DNA from: a virus | IMG/VR virus record: IMGVR_UViG_3300021963_000531 | Coordinates: 1 to 27,620 of that record | Length of the DNA stretch: 27,620 bases | Reading direction: 5' to 3' (one strand) | In this document: positions 1-9,577 of the stretch, piece after piece | Layout of the letters: each line of letters starts with the position of its first letter | How positions within the stretch are numbered: the first letter of the stretch is position 1 | Program-made: the position numbers and the translations under genes | Notes under the pieces: generated by a model | Told to the model about the DNA's origin: nothing | Databases searched by the model: none | What the model saw: only the letters and a program-made list of their open reading frames with translations

Positions 1-386
1 ACAGGAGTAGAGCGTCCAACACCGAGAAATCCAGTAGTGGTGTCATACTTTAATGTTGAGGTAGAGAAGAATTGTCCCGATGTTGTGGAGGCGAACTGGA
101 GGGTACCAGGACCGTCGAAGGAGGGAGTACTTGTCGCTGCACATGTTGATGTGCTGAATGTACCGATAGTATTTACTCTGATACATGGAGTTCCTGTTGA
201 TCCAAGTGATGGTACACGTAGGTTTTTGGTCGTAGTCTGTGGAATAATTGTGTTTGCCGGAGTAGATGTTGACTTCCACAAATCAAGTTGCAGTATTGTC
301 CCTGATCCCCCACCGAATGATTGAGCGTTAGAAAACAATGGAGCGATAAACAATGCAAGCACAGGTAAGTATTTTAGTATTTTCAT
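1..386 (-). CDS. Signal-peptide, Ser/Thr-rich phage surface-type protein (3' end missing)
   Basis: This gene starts at an ATG on the minus strand (384-386) and stays open to the left edge, so about 128 residues are visible and the C-terminus is missing. The protein begins with a textbook Sec signal: MKIL, a hydrophobic stretch to about residue 16, then a polar S-N-A-Q cleavage-like region. The mature part is rich in Ser, Thr and Gly (runs such as STST and TTTKN) and has two Cys about 20 residues apart. The composition matches the Thr/Ser-rich fibre-like protein at 4171-5634. It lies downstream of the ejection-type genes, where tail fibre or host-contact genes are common. I infer an exported or virion surface protein; no specific family is recognised. 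Confidence 0.75.
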   Translation of the reverse strand, partial: MKILKYLPVLALFIAPLFSNAQSFGGGSGTILQLDLWKSTSTPANTIIPQTTTKNLRVPSLGSTGTPCIRVNTIGTFSTSTCAATSTPSFDGPGTLQFASTTSGQFFSTSTLKYDTTTGFLGVGRSTP

Positions 387-416
387 GTTGTATATAATGA
401 CAGATTAAGCCCCAAT

Positions 417-443
417 TGTGGCGTTACTTTTTCTTGGGGATAA
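417..443 (-). promoter_or_regulatory. TTATCCCCA box and TGTGGCGT motif ahead of the left-edge gene
   Basis: On the minus strand the variant DnaA-like nonamer TTATCCCCA (443-435) overlaps the end of the upstream coding region. It is followed by ACGCCACA at the stop codon, and a weak TATATA-like -10 lies a few bases before the ATG at 386. No convincing -35 is visible, so this is a weak promoter candidate only. Confidence 0.25.
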
Positions 444-2604
444 CAGCTTTGACTTTACTCCCCTTTGAGGGTACAGTTGGGGGTATGTCATTCCTTGGTT
501 TAATAATCTGCTTTGTTATAGTCTGTTGGATCTGCGACCGTCGCTGAGGCATGAATACGTTTGGAGCACCTACCACTGATGGAAGGTTTGATTTTACTGG
601 TTTTGGAACCGAGCCTGCCTTTATCACAGGGAGTTTTTCTGTGGATATATAAGGTTCTGGTACTTGTTTCACCTTAGGAGCTAAAATCGGCTTGTATCTT
701 GACACAGGAGTTGGTACTGGTGGTTTTATCTTACCACTTTCTACAGCTGTGATGTCAGATGCTTCCTGCACCGATTTCGTTACTTTGCCCTCTGGTGTGA
801 CGAAAAGTTTCGGAGAAACAGCGCGAGCTGGTAATAGTTTCTGCCCTAGCTTATTCTTAGCTCTCTGCACTATCAATTCCTCTGCTTTCTTGAATATATC
901 TGGCCTTTCTGATTTGATTTCACCAATTAAACGTTTTACTATAGGATTTTGAAAATATGCCCCCTGCATTATGGTCGCCATTTTGTCTGCTGTTACTCCG
1001 CCGAGTATTGATCCAGCGGGACCAAATTTTGAACCTATAGCAACACCAAAACCCCTAGCGAAGTATTTTCCGAGTCTTCCACCTTGTATCGCTCTTCCCC
1101 CGAGGCTCTCTAACATTTCTTGTGCATCATACAATTTTCCCAATTCTCTATTCATGTCGTTAGCTGATATATCAGTTACATTATCATCTATTATCTGACG
1201 AGATGCTTTTCCGATTGCCCTATCCGCAGATAGTTTTTCTGGATCGTTCCAATTAATCGACTCATATTTCGCCTTTTTGAAATCATCTACCTTTGAGAGT
1301 GGTATTTCACCAGCTTGATTCTGAAATTTCTTGTACGATTCTATATCAGCATTAATTCTAGCGACCACACGTTCGTATTCCGCTCCCTGGTCTTTCAGGT
1401 TTTCTGCTTGTTTTAATGCCTTTTGTCTAAAATCTTCTAAATTTATATATTTATCCTCTGAGTCAATAACTCCTCGTACAAGTTTTGCCATAGGCTTAGC
1501 TTCACCCTGAACTGCGATTATTGCCTTATCGGGTACAACTTTTCCATCCACCACATCTGGTATAAATCTGTCATCTAATGCAAGTGTTTTTGTTACATCA
1601 TACCCCTTAGCCTTACTTCTCTCAAACGCATTTTTAGTTTTTACCCCTGAGTTTAGTAAGGTGTCAAAAGCACCGGCTCGCTTCTCCACAAATTTTGACG
1701 GAGAGAATGAATCGACTGCTTTAGTAATCCCTGTCTTTACGGTCTGTCCACCAGCTGATATACCAGGAAGTATACTTCCAATCGCTGTACCAAGTCTGGG
1801 AGTGTATGGGTTGCTCGATTCATTCTGAAGTCCTTGTGTTACATCATATCCATATCCAACAGCTCCACCTTTTGCAATATTTCCTGCTCCCTTCGCAGTA
1901 AAGATACCAGACGGTTTCGCTACAGTTTCTCGAAGCGCTGTCACCAGAGTGGGGGATGTCGCTTTTGTTACTTTCGGAAGCAGGGCAAAACTCTTTGCCC
2001 CTTTTGTTGCCACTCCATAAGTTCCAGCTGTGAGTAAATCAAGCGCAGTACCTCCAATCTGACCAACAACTTGACCTGTTGATGGTAGACTAGCCTCTTC
2101 TTTAATATCTACACCCATATTTTTCAAAATATCGGCATTCTTATTGTATTGTCTTTTTAAGTCTTCAGCGCTCTCACCTCTCACCTCTTTGTTTGCGATA
2201 AGGCTTTTAATACCTTGCTGAGTCTTCGTCATAGAATCAGCACTGTTTTGCAATTCTCCTGATTGGTTTCCGTATATTTTTTGTATACTCTTTCCAAGCC
2301 CTTGTTCTGAAGAAGTGAATGTATTAAATAAGTCTTTCGCTGTGTTTACGGCAAGGCCAACAGGACTGCTTGAGTAGTCAGAGGTCTTCTGTGCGGTGAC
2401 TGCGGCCTTCCTTAATTCTTCGATAGGTTTACGAACCACTGGAGCACTAGAAACATCGTATTTAAATGGTGCTACTGAAGAATTGGCTGGACTCATCCCT
2501 ATTCGCTGTGCTTTTTGTATCAATGTTTCAGTTGAAGAAGCGACAGGAGCACCCGCTGGTTTCATTCCCAATCGTTGAGCTTTTTGTATCAATGTTTCTG
2601 CCAT
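424..2604 (-). CDS. Large internal/ejection-type virion protein
   Basis: 726 residues. The N-terminus carries a duplicated motif, ETLIQKAQR(L/I)GM(K/S)PA, at about residues 3-17 and 26-40. A helical, Gln/Lys-rich region follows, then a Gly/Ala-rich segment (about 180-290) resembling membrane-active segments of ejected proteins, a long helical part (about 300-510), a second Gly-rich stretch (about 515-550), and a Pro/Lys-rich basic tail ending in KKK. Late position, size and composition fit an internal virion protein that is ejected with DNA or lines the channel, as in podoviruses; a short tape-measure role is an alternative. No enzymatic domain is recognised. It starts one base after the stop of the preceding gene, so the two are probably co-expressed. 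Confidence 0.6.
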   Translation of the reverse strand: MAETLIQKAQRLGMKPAGAPVASSTETLIQKAQRIGMSPANSSVAPFKYDVSSAPVVRKPIEELRKAAVTAQKTSDYSSSPVGLAVNTAKDLFNTFTSSEQGLGKSIQKIYGNQSGELQNSADSMTKTQQGIKSLIANKEVRGESAEDLKRQYNKNADILKNMGVDIKEEASLPSTGQVVGQIGGTALDLLTAGTYGVATKGAKSFALLPKVTKATSPTLVTALRETVAKPSGIFTAKGAGNIAKGGAVGYGYDVTQGLQNESSNPYTPRLGTAIGSILPGISAGGQTVKTGITKAVDSFSPSKFVEKRAGAFDTLLNSGVKTKNAFERSKAKGYDVTKTLALDDRFIPDVVDGKVVPDKAIIAVQGEAKPMAKLVRGVIDSEDKYINLEDFRQKALKQAENLKDQGAEYERVVARINADIESYKKFQNQAGEIPLSKVDDFKKAKYESINWNDPEKLSADRAIGKASRQIIDDNVTDISANDMNRELGKLYDAQEMLESLGGRAIQGGRLGKYFARGFGVAIGSKFGPAGSILGGVTADKMATIMQGAYFQNPIVKRLIGEIKSERPDIFKKAEELIVQRAKNKLGQKLLPARAVSPKLFVTPEGKVTKSVQEASDITAVESGKIKPPVPTPVSRYKPILAPKVKQVPEPYISTEKLPVIKAGSVPKPVKSNLPSVVGAPNVFMPQRRSQIQQTITKQIIKPRNDIPPTVPSKGSKVKAVIPKKK
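2510..2598. repeat. Two 20-bp direct repeats encoding the duplicated N-terminal motif
   Basis: The 20-base sequence GCTTTTTGTATCAATGTTTC occurs at 2510-2529 and again at 2579-2598, 69 bp apart, both in the coding region of the 726-residue protein. It encodes the repeated peptide (ETLIQKA). The perfect DNA identity indicates a recent duplication or selection on the nucleotide sequence. Confidence 0.8.
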
Positions 2605-2605
2605 T

Positions 2606-4177
2606 TTATTTAATTTCTTTTAGCTGTCTTATTTGTTCATCGGTGTAACCCATTGATTTCATCTGATCTACTTCAAGATCACCAGATGATATTGAAACAG
2701 AATTTATTTCTTTTTTTACCCCATCTAGACTTCCTTTTATTCTATTTAACTCGTCAAGATAGGATTGTTCAGGTAAACCAAATTCATTAATAGCTGAAAC
2801 GGAATTTTCTATCCTTTTCCCTTCTGCATCAGAAAGAGCACCAAGTCCTCGCATTTGCTGAATAGCGTTTAGAGAAAGAAGCGATTGAAGACGGGCAATC
2901 TTTGCCTTGAAATCACGGGCATTTGAACTAGGCAAAGTATAACCAAAAGGTGCAGTAAACATATTAGGGACACCTGTCGCTGATTCTCTACCTGGGGCAT
3001 CAATTAATTCTTTTACCAACTTAGAAGCTTCTTGAACATTAATTTGCGCTTGAGAGAGGGAAACATTATTTGTAGATGATAGAGCTTGAACAACTAATCC
3101 TTGAATACCTTTAGGAACATTACTGATCTTTGCTTTTCCTCCATTTATTTGAGATACCCAACCGTCAACAGTTGGATTTGTTCCGGGAATATATGTACCG
3201 TCAGGGGTTGTTCCCTTTCCAATAGCCTTACTCGGATCAACACCTTTGTTTATTATTCTTAGTTTCGTCGTATCTCCATCCCAATTATCTGGAATAGCAA
3301 TAAGGCGATCACCTGCGTCTGTGACTTTACTGTATCCTACTCCCACGCCCGGTATATCAGTTGTTTCTACAGTAACTTTTCCTGTCAGAGGATTTTGACG
3401 AGCGACAATGTATTTACCATTCTCTAGTTTCTTATCAATTATCTGGTCTTGTGGAGTATTCAAAACAAAAGCACCTTTGAGTACAGCATCACCTCCGAAT
3501 TGCTTTGATAAATACGCAAAAGAATTAGGGTCTGTATTTCTCAAACCATCGTAAGTCACACCTGACGCCGCCAAGTTTCTTAATTGAGTTACTGACTCCG
3601 CTTGCTGTTTCTCTCGGTTAGCAATCCTCTGCTGTTCAGTCAATCGAGCTTCTTCACGGAGTGAACGAGCTTCAGTAACAGCAGAGGCTCTTATGTTTCC
3701 AAGAAGTGATTGCACCTTCATAGCGACCTCATTTTTGATTTTCTGATTAGCTTGCTGTCCTACAGCAGTGGTCGCTTGCTGTTGTGTATTAGCCTCTGTT
3801 GACCCTGCAAGGCCAGTAAGTGTTGAGATGGAAGCAGTTGAGCGGTCATTCTTATCGTTTATCACTTTTTGTTCAGCAAGTAGGGAGCTTTCATATTGAC
3901 CAAGAGCATTTATTTCTCCTTGAGCATTTTGTAACATATCAGTTTGTATCTGCTCCGCTGTCTTTGTGGGTGCTGTAGGCGTGTCATAAATAGGGCGGTC
4001 GACTGGTGTAGGTGTTGGATTGGTTACTGGCGTAGGTGTAGGTGTTGGAGTCGGAGTCGGATTAGTAACAACAGGAGCCGGTGTCGGATTAGATGTAAAA
4101 ACACCACCGCCAACGTTTACTCCGTTGACAATCTTACCTTCTGACCATGTACCATTTGAATAGGGTGAATTTACCAT
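2606..4177 (-). CDS. Coiled-coil internal virion protein with Pro-Thr linker
   Basis: 523 residues. The N-terminal 25 residues are Gly/Asn-rich and are followed by a Pro-Thr linker (about 30-60, repeated TPTP units). Next is a long Gln/Glu/Ala-rich helical region (about 75-200) predicted to form coiled coils, then a beta-rich middle (about 220-345) and a helical C-terminal third ending in a charged GYTDEQIRQLKEIK segment. No catalytic motif is seen. It lies between the fibre-like gene (7-bp overlap at its start) and the 726-residue ejection-type protein, suggesting a partner in the internal or tail assembly. The function is inferred from position and composition only. Confidence 0.55.
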   Translation of the reverse strand: MVNSPYSNGTWSEGKIVNGVNVGGGVFTSNPTPAPVVTNPTPTPTPTPTPVTNPTPTPVDRPIYDTPTAPTKTAEQIQTDMLQNAQGEINALGQYESSLLAEQKVINDKNDRSTASISTLTGLAGSTEANTQQQATTAVGQQANQKIKNEVAMKVQSLLGNIRASAVTEARSLREEARLTEQQRIANREKQQAESVTQLRNLAASGVTYDGLRNTDPNSFAYLSKQFGGDAVLKGAFVLNTPQDQIIDKKLENGKYIVARQNPLTGKVTVETTDIPGVGVGYSKVTDAGDRLIAIPDNWDGDTTKLRIINKGVDPSKAIGKGTTPDGTYIPGTNPTVDGWVSQINGGKAKISNVPKGIQGLVVQALSSTNNVSLSQAQINVQEASKLVKELIDAPGRESATGVPNMFTAPFGYTLPSSNARDFKAKIARLQSLLSLNAIQQMRGLGALSDAEGKRIENSVSAINEFGLPEQSYLDELNRIKGSLDGVKKEINSVSISSGDLEVDQMKSMGYTDEQIRQLKEIK

Positions 4178-5634
4178 CGGATTATTGCTATACCTTGACT
4201 TCCATTTCCGGCCGTTTTCCCCCCATCTCCAGTAGTATGAACAACACTACTACCTCCTGAACCATAACCATCAGTTGAAGTTGCCGCATTTATTCCATTA
4301 ATAGATGGAGACGATCCAGTAGTTATAGGTGCTTTTGCTCCTCTACCTAATACTGATCCACCTCCTGCACCCCCCCAAGAGACAGAAGATGCACCACTGA
4401 TATATACTCCTGTTGTTCCAGAATATCCATTTATATTTATAGTTCCACCACTAGCTATTCCACCCGAACCATCATCCCCACCTGCAGCCGACAAAAAGTT
4501 ACCAAAAGATGTAGTACCTCCATCTCCATTCGTTGGCGATGCTCCTGTATTTATCCCCCCAGCTCCTATTGTTATAAATATACTACTTGTTCCTGTTACA
4601 TTTATAATCTTGCGTACATAGGCTCCTCCACCACCTCCATCAGGAGCTATACTAGAATCGCCATTTGGAGCACCCCTACCGCTTGCACCTCCTCCAATGA
4701 GTTCAACATCAACTAATTTTACACCGGCTGGTACTGTAAATGTTGAGCTCGCAGTAAATACTTGAATATTCTTTTGAGATATATCGAACGCATTTAATCC
4801 ACCAATAGTTGTCGAAGATGCAAAGGTACTCGTGCCTGAAGCATAAAAATTATTAGTTACAGTAAAGTTTGTAGATGAAGCTATAAAACCTCTATCGAGT
4901 ACCCCCTCCCCATTTGTTACAGGAATCTTGTTTGAGCTAGCTGATGCTGAATAGAATGTAGATGTTGCTACTGTTGCAGGAATCGCTAATCGATATCCAG
5001 TACCACCCGATGAGGTAGATGAGGCCACTTCTTCTCCTGTTGCAAGTTCAACAAATCCTGCCGCTGTTTCTGATGCTGGCGGTATTGCGCCGAACGAAAG
5101 GCCGTTAACGTAGGCAACGCTAGCTAGGTTTTGCCCATTTAGGGCCACTGTCGTTGTCGATGTAGTTGTTGCGTATCTCAAAGGGTTATCAAAAGTCTCC
5201 TCGCCATTATTTTGTGCCTTTAAAAGTTGAATAATAGGAAAGTCTGTAATCTTAACGTTCGCTCCTCGTCGATGTGCGAACTGGAGAGCGGCGACAGTTG
5301 TAGTTCCGTTAGCCTGACTTATCCCCCTTGAAAGTCCTGTTACTGATGTGCTAGATACAGTACCACAAGTTGTCTCTGCTTGTGCTGAACCCTCGTCGAT
5401 CGTAAAACAATTGTATCCAGAAAGAGCGCCGCCACCTCTGATAGCGTTAGCTGTGAGAGTCATAGTTGTAGCTGACGATGTAATTGGAGACGCTAGAGAT
5501 GTTTCAAATACAGCCACTGTTTGTGGTAGTGCTGTACCGAATGTTTGAGCAACTGGTGTAGGTTGTAATATACTTCCCCACAATATGAATGGAGCTAGAA
5601 CTAATGAGACCAACTTGCTGTATAGATATTCCAT
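4171..5634 (-). CDS. Fibre-like protein with N-terminal signal and C-terminal Gly-rich domain
   Basis: 487 residues. Residues 7-23 are hydrophobic (LVSLVLAPFILWGS) after a short Lys-containing start, giving a Sec-signal-like N-terminus. Residues 35-150 form a beta-type module with one Cys pair (about 75 and 90), reminiscent of phage baseplate or fibre attachment modules. A long Ser/Thr-rich section follows, and the last 200 residues are a Gly-rich domain with repeated GGG turns (GGGGGAY, GAGGINTG, GGAGGGS), typical of phage receptor-binding tips. It overlaps the start of the next gene by 7 bp. I infer a tail fibre or surface protein. The signal is unusual for a virion protein. Confidence 0.65.
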   Translation of the reverse strand: MEYLYSKLVSLVLAPFILWGSILQPTPVAQTFGTALPQTVAVFETSLASPITSSATTMTLTANAIRGGGALSGYNCFTIDEGSAQAETTCGTVSSTSVTGLSRGISQANGTTTVAALQFAHRRGANVKITDFPIIQLLKAQNNGEETFDNPLRYATTTSTTTVALNGQNLASVAYVNGLSFGAIPPASETAAGFVELATGEEVASSTSSGGTGYRLAIPATVATSTFYSASASSNKIPVTNGEGVLDRGFIASSTNFTVTNNFYASGTSTFASSTTIGGLNAFDISQKNIQVFTASSTFTVPAGVKLVDVELIGGGASGRGAPNGDSSIAPDGGGGGAYVRKIINVTGTSSIFITIGAGGINTGASPTNGDGGTTSFGNFLSAAGGDDGSGGIASGGTININGYSGTTGVYISGASSVSWGGAGGGSVLGRGAKAPITTGSSPSINGINAATSTDGYGSGGSSVVHTTGDGGKTAGNGSQGIAIIRW

Positions 5635-5675
5635 AATTATTGTTTATAATAGCTAATAAGTCCTTATATGTGGCG

Positions 5676-7559
5676 TTATTGTGTTCGTGTCGGTAGATTC
5701 TTTCTCCCCTTATCCCTTATATCTTTGAAAGTAAAACTATTTATAGAAACAAATCCTACTCCCAATGCTTCGATTTTAATTTGAACATTCACAAAGCGGT
5801 CACTATTGATAGGGAAGTCAACTTCAAAAGGATGAGCAGAGGAACTACCTCCACCTCCCAATACTTTTGACCCTACTGTTGGGCCACCTATATATGTATT
5901 AATTCCACTGTCTACATAATCAGCGTCACCCGTAATTGTGAATACACTTGTGAACGCTCCACCGTCGTACGACAGACTGACTTCCAAGCTCTGATCTGAC
6001 TGTATCAATCCATCAATAACCATTCGTCTACAATTCTTCAGATGTTCAGTCCCTAGATTCATATCACTTGACTTCCAGTAATTTGAAATCACATCACCAT
6101 TTTCATCAAATCCTGAAAATAATGTATAAATATTATTCGTTACTGAATCTCCCGCAACCAGAGTACCATTGTACTCAACCAAACAACTTGCGTAATAATC
6201 AAGTTTATCCCACGCACCTGATACAACATTCCTTACATACATTACAGAGTTGTATGTATTTGCTACTTCTGCTATTTTTTCTTGAACGCAAAAGACTTCG
6301 TAATCACCCCATCTGTATGCAACACAATAATCGTGAGCGTTGACTGAAAGGTCTAGTGCATCAGAGATTGGCAACGGCTCAATCGTTTGTATGTTTGTAC
6401 CTTGTAGTACCTGCATACGTCTAAACTTTGGTTCTGTTGGCCTTGAGAGGTCTGCCATTATAATTCCCTCTGGCGTTTGATACGCCGCTCGAGGATACGG
6501 AATACCTACATTTCTATATGGGAGATTAGTACTATTTGTATCATCAAGTGTTGAAGTAAACTGCCATGTTTTCAATAGATGAAAACAGTACTCAATTGTG
6601 TTTATATTAAAAATAGCCATCAAGTTACCGCCGCCATCATCTTGTCTGAATGACTTACCTTGACCATTAGCTGAACCTGTAAAATCAAGTATCCCAGTTG
6701 ATGTCGATGTCTCATGATAATAATTGGCAGTGACAGCTCCAATTGTTACGTGATTAAAAGTGACTGAATAAGCTCCAGTCGCATAATTTATTGTACCAGT
6801 AGAACCTGCGCTCCCCACAAGATTACCATTCCTGTCATCATTCAATACCTCTCCTCCTGCCTCTGTGATAGCTAGATACATGATAGTCTTCGGCGCACCA
6901 GCAGAAGCAAGTGTGCCTGAATAGGTAGTCGAGCCAAGAGCGCCAATAGCTTCTCCTGCCACATTTGTGTAATCAGAGAGCTGGTCTTTATCGATATAAG
7001 AAAGATACAAACCAGTCTTGTCGTTGTTTCCTGCCACAGTTCCTTTTCTTTGTCCTGCGAACGCTCTATTTTGACCTATATGAAATACTCCCCAACGGTA
7101 GTTACTAACAGCTTGGTCAACAGCACTGCCCGGATTAGCTGTCGGTATCTTGTACACAGATGAGTTCGGAGAACCTAGATACATGAATGAGCCAGCGAGT
7201 GCTTGGTATGGAGCAAAACATACATCTTCTCCCGAAGCTCCGACTGGAAGCAAGTCTGTACCCACCTCAATATTGTCACCAGTAACCGTATCGTAATATT
7301 TTACTTTTCTACCATGTGAGAAATGAAGTACTTGCGTACCATCATATCGGACACCGACACCTATACCTGTCACTTTCCCTGAACCAGTCTGTTCTGTTAG
7401 TCCAAGACGAGCATATCCACGTCGAAGTTCGATGTGGTCTTTTTCTTTTCCAGTCAACCAATTTTTAGCATCAGGAGAGACGCCAACCTTGAGAGTTTTT
7501 ATATCTCTTACAGCTGTATTTAGTCCGTAAAATTGTGATATGGTGAAGTCGGGGAACAT
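5676..7559 (-). CDS. Tail nozzle/stopper-like beta-rich protein
   Basis: 627 residues, almost all beta-type sequence with many Gly, Tyr and Asp turns. The N-terminus (DFTISQFYGLNTAVRDIKTL...SPDAKNW) is the kind of start seen in podovirus tail tubular B/nozzle proteins and P22 gp10-like stoppers: a statement about features of interest followed by beta-propeller-like repeats. It is encoded directly after the adaptor-like gene (5-bp gap), the expected adaptor-nozzle order. I infer that it closes the portal channel and forms the short tail tube. It lacks enzymatic motifs. A siphovirus baseplate protein is a less likely alternative. Confidence 0.55.
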   Translation of the reverse strand: MFPDFTISQFYGLNTAVRDIKTLKVGVSPDAKNWLTGKEKDHIELRRGYARLGLTEQTGSGKVTGIGVGVRYDGTQVLHFSHGRKVKYYDTVTGDNIEVGTDLLPVGASGEDVCFAPYQALAGSFMYLGSPNSSVYKIPTANPGSAVDQAVSNYRWGVFHIGQNRAFAGQRKGTVAGNNDKTGLYLSYIDKDQLSDYTNVAGEAIGALGSTTYSGTLASAGAPKTIMYLAITEAGGEVLNDDRNGNLVGSAGSTGTINYATGAYSVTFNHVTIGAVTANYYHETSTSTGILDFTGSANGQGKSFRQDDGGGNLMAIFNINTIEYCFHLLKTWQFTSTLDDTNSTNLPYRNVGIPYPRAAYQTPEGIIMADLSRPTEPKFRRMQVLQGTNIQTIEPLPISDALDLSVNAHDYCVAYRWGDYEVFCVQEKIAEVANTYNSVMYVRNVVSGAWDKLDYYASCLVEYNGTLVAGDSVTNNIYTLFSGFDENGDVISNYWKSSDMNLGTEHLKNCRRMVIDGLIQSDQSLEVSLSYDGGAFTSVFTITGDADYVDSGINTYIGGPTVGSKVLGGGGSSSAHPFEVDFPINSDRFVNVQIKIEALGVGFVSINSFTFKDIRDKGRKNLPTRTQ

Positions 7560-7564
7560 TTTAT

Positions 7565-8278
7565 TTAATTATATCTGTCGATTGCCCCAGCTCTTGGATT
7601 TCCACCGGGATATTCAGTCGGATCGTTGCTTTGTAGTGTGGCCAACTGCTTCTCATTATCCCATTTGGTCATGGCTTCTTTGAGAGCCATCAACACCGAT
7701 TGATTACTTGGTAACATTTGTTTGTTGATGCTGTCATAGTCTATAGCACCTTTGAAAATTCCTATAGCATAATATCCAAGTATAGGTAAAAAACGTGATG
7801 GAAACACTGACCAGACTGCGCTACCACTAGTCAAATCGATTGCTGTCGAAGTAGAAACGTATGGAATATAAAGTGTGCCACTGAAAGGTACTGTACCGTT
7901 TAGATACAATGTTTTTGTATTCTCATCATATACACACGTATAGGAAACGTCTTTATACTCTAACCTCTGATCATAAGTTTTTAACCTATAATATTCAACA
8001 CGATTGTTACCATCAAAAAGCTTTATAACAACACCATCTTGATTAACATAAAACCTTGAAAAGTCCGTAATGGTAGAAAGGTCTATAGCTGTCTGCCATG
8101 TGTTTGCAGTTGTAACAGTCTTCGATGAGTCAGTTTTTCGTAATACTTCCCAAGGTCTTTCTTCTTCTATAATTGCCTTAGCGTTATCAACGAGGACATC
8201 AAGTAACGTTGGATCAATAGTCGCCTCTGCATTGAGTCCTGTTATAAAAGTCGTTAGTTGTACTCCTGTGGTTATCAT
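7565..8278 (-). CDS. Head-tail adaptor (tail tubular protein A / gp4-like)
   Basis: 237 residues. An N-terminal helical part (about 15-45, with LLDVLVDNAKAIIEEERPWEVLRK) leads into a central beta sandwich (about 55-150) and C-terminal helices (about 165-215, with LMALKEAMTKWDNEKQ). This helix-beta-helix arrangement and length are typical of podovirus adaptors that dock under the portal. The start overlaps the upstream stop as ATGA, indicating translational coupling. The assignment rests on architecture and position between capsid-side genes and the nozzle-like protein. Confidence 0.55.
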   Translation of the reverse strand: MITTGVQLTTFITGLNAEATIDPTLLDVLVDNAKAIIEEERPWEVLRKTDSSKTVTTANTWQTAIDLSTITDFSRFYVNQDGVVIKLFDGNNRVEYYRLKTYDQRLEYKDVSYTCVYDENTKTLYLNGTVPFSGTLYIPYVSTSTAIDLTSGSAVWSVFPSRFLPILGYYAIGIFKGAIDYDSINKQMLPSNQSVLMALKEAMTKWDNEKQLATLQSNDPTEYPGGNPRAGAIDRYN

Positions 8279-9123
8279 TGTGATATTTGATTTACATCAA
8301 CTGGACTCTCTTCTTTAGGTACAGCACCTTTTGCTACAGTTAGAAACTTCTGTCCATCAGCAAAATTCATAGGAGCACTAACAAATTGTATATTCTGAAG
8401 TGCGTTGGGGAGTTTTTCTGTGACAATTTTTACAATCATTTCTTCTTGAGACTGCATGAAACCATGCATTTGATTAAGAATATCTTTGAGTTCATTCTTA
8501 TGAAACTCTGCCATGTTCATCATAGGAGATACGTCAGTAGCTGGGGTTACTTCTCTCTTCTCTATCGCTGAATACAACTCTTTCATTGCATCAATTAAAA
8601 CTGAATAGTCTGGCTTTTTATTGGCAACATTATTGACTGATGACTTTATCTCTTTAACAGCATTGAGAATATCATCCCATCTCATTTCATACTCCTTTGG
8701 CTTTGGTATCTCAATAGGTTCTGGCTTTACTTTATCAAGCTCCTCTTGAATTATCCTACGGATAGTTCTAGCGTCAGGTCCACCACCGGCACCTACGTAC
8801 CCACCACTACGGCCGTTTACTTCCTTATCTTCTATAAGATAAGAATTTTCTTCATCGCCATAGTTTTCACTCTTAGTTGTATATCCTGAATCTGTATAAA
8901 CAGATGTGACAATAGATATTTCTAACCCCTGTCCAGATGGATCTGCTGGTACTTGCCAATTTTTAGAGAAACGTTGTGAACCACGATTAGTAAGATCAAG
9001 AGTTTCAATTATCGCATCGGTGTATGTATTACGAATGACGGCACGAACATAATAGGTATCAGTATCGGTATGATTTGCGATTTGACGTACTACTGTGAAA
9101 TTTCGTTGCGGTCGGAGTATCAT
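8275..9123 (-). CDS. Minor structural protein, beta N-terminus and helical C-terminus
   Basis: 282 residues of unknown family. Residues 1-85 look like an immunoglobulin-type beta domain. Residues 103-117 are a Gly-rich linker (SGGYVGAGGGP), and residues 118-235 are helical with Glu/Lys repeats and a Pro-Glu-Pro rich hinge (132-142). The order of modules suggests a trimeric or dimeric spike or a minor head/neck protein. It sits between a decoration-like gene (5-bp gap) and the adaptor (4-bp ATGA overlap), so a neck or head-completion role is plausible. No catalytic residues are visible. Confidence 0.45.
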   Translation of the reverse strand: MILRPQRNFTVVRQIANHTDTDTYYVRAVIRNTYTDAIIETLDLTNRGSQRFSKNWQVPADPSGQGLEISIVTSVYTDSGYTTKSENYGDEENSYLIEDKEVNGRSGGYVGAGGGPDARTIRRIIQEELDKVKPEPIEIPKPKEYEMRWDDILNAVKEIKSSVNNVANKKPDYSVLIDAMKELYSAIEKREVTPATDVSPMMNMAEFHKNELKDILNQMHGFMQSQEEMIVKIVTEKLPNALQNIQFVSAPMNFADGQKFLTVAKGAVPKEESPVDVNQISQ

Positions 9124-9128
9124 TTGTT

Positions 9129-9506
9129 TTAGTAATTATAATCAACAAGAGCAAGAGCAGAATGTGTACCATCAGTTGTTTCAGTCACGGTGACTTTCAT
9201 CCAACGATAGTGGTCACTCACCATATCCATAGTATATACCTTAGATGTATTTGACGAAAGTGTTGCTCCTGCAACTCTTGTCAAAGTCTGCGCATTAGTA
9301 TTTGTAACATTATCAATAAGCTTATTATAAGTAACATAATTTGTTCCATCGAGTGATACTGTGACTGCAAAAGCAGACGAACCTGCCGAATGGTTTGCAC
9401 GAATAAATTGAAGAGTAATCTTTTCTGCATTTTCAATGTTTACTGGATCTGATGTAGTTGTTGCTGTTACTGCATCAAGTACTTTATAAAGTGTTGGGGT
9501 TTTCAT
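9129..9506 (-). CDS. Small beta-sandwich capsid decoration-like protein
   Basis: 125 residues, all-beta in character, with alternating Val/Thr/Ser strands and an aromatic RWMKVTVTETT strand near the C-terminus. Such small Ig-like proteins encoded soon after the major capsid gene are commonly head decoration or neck proteins. The leader is AT-rich, without an SD sequence. It is separated from the upstream gene by 71 bp holding a hairpin (9543-9562). The family is not recognised. Confidence 0.45.
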   Translation of the reverse strand: MKTPTLYKVLDAVTATTTSDPVNIENAEKITLQFIRANHSAGSSAFAVTVSLDGTNYVTYNKLIDNVTNTNAQTLTRVAGATLSSNTSKVYTMDMVSDHYRWMKVTVTETTDGTHSALALVDYNY

Positions 9507-9542
9507 TTTTTGTTATTAATTAATTTTATAATGTCCTTATCC

Positions 9543-9562
9543 CAATCCCACTAAAGGGATTG
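9543..9562 (-). other. Intergenic hairpin without U-tract
   Basis: CAATCCC and GGGATTG form a perfect 7-bp stem around a 6-base loop, just after the stop of the 167-residue gene. On the minus-strand transcript no run of U follows, so this is not a standard terminator. It may be an attenuator or a processing or stability element between the capsid and downstream genes. Confidence 0.5.
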
Positions 9563-9577
9563 AGTAAGAACACTATT

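Noticed and set aside
37-324. 95-residue plus-strand frame
   Set aside because: It is antisense to the better minus-strand gene at 1-386, which has a signal peptide and a composition matching its neighbours.
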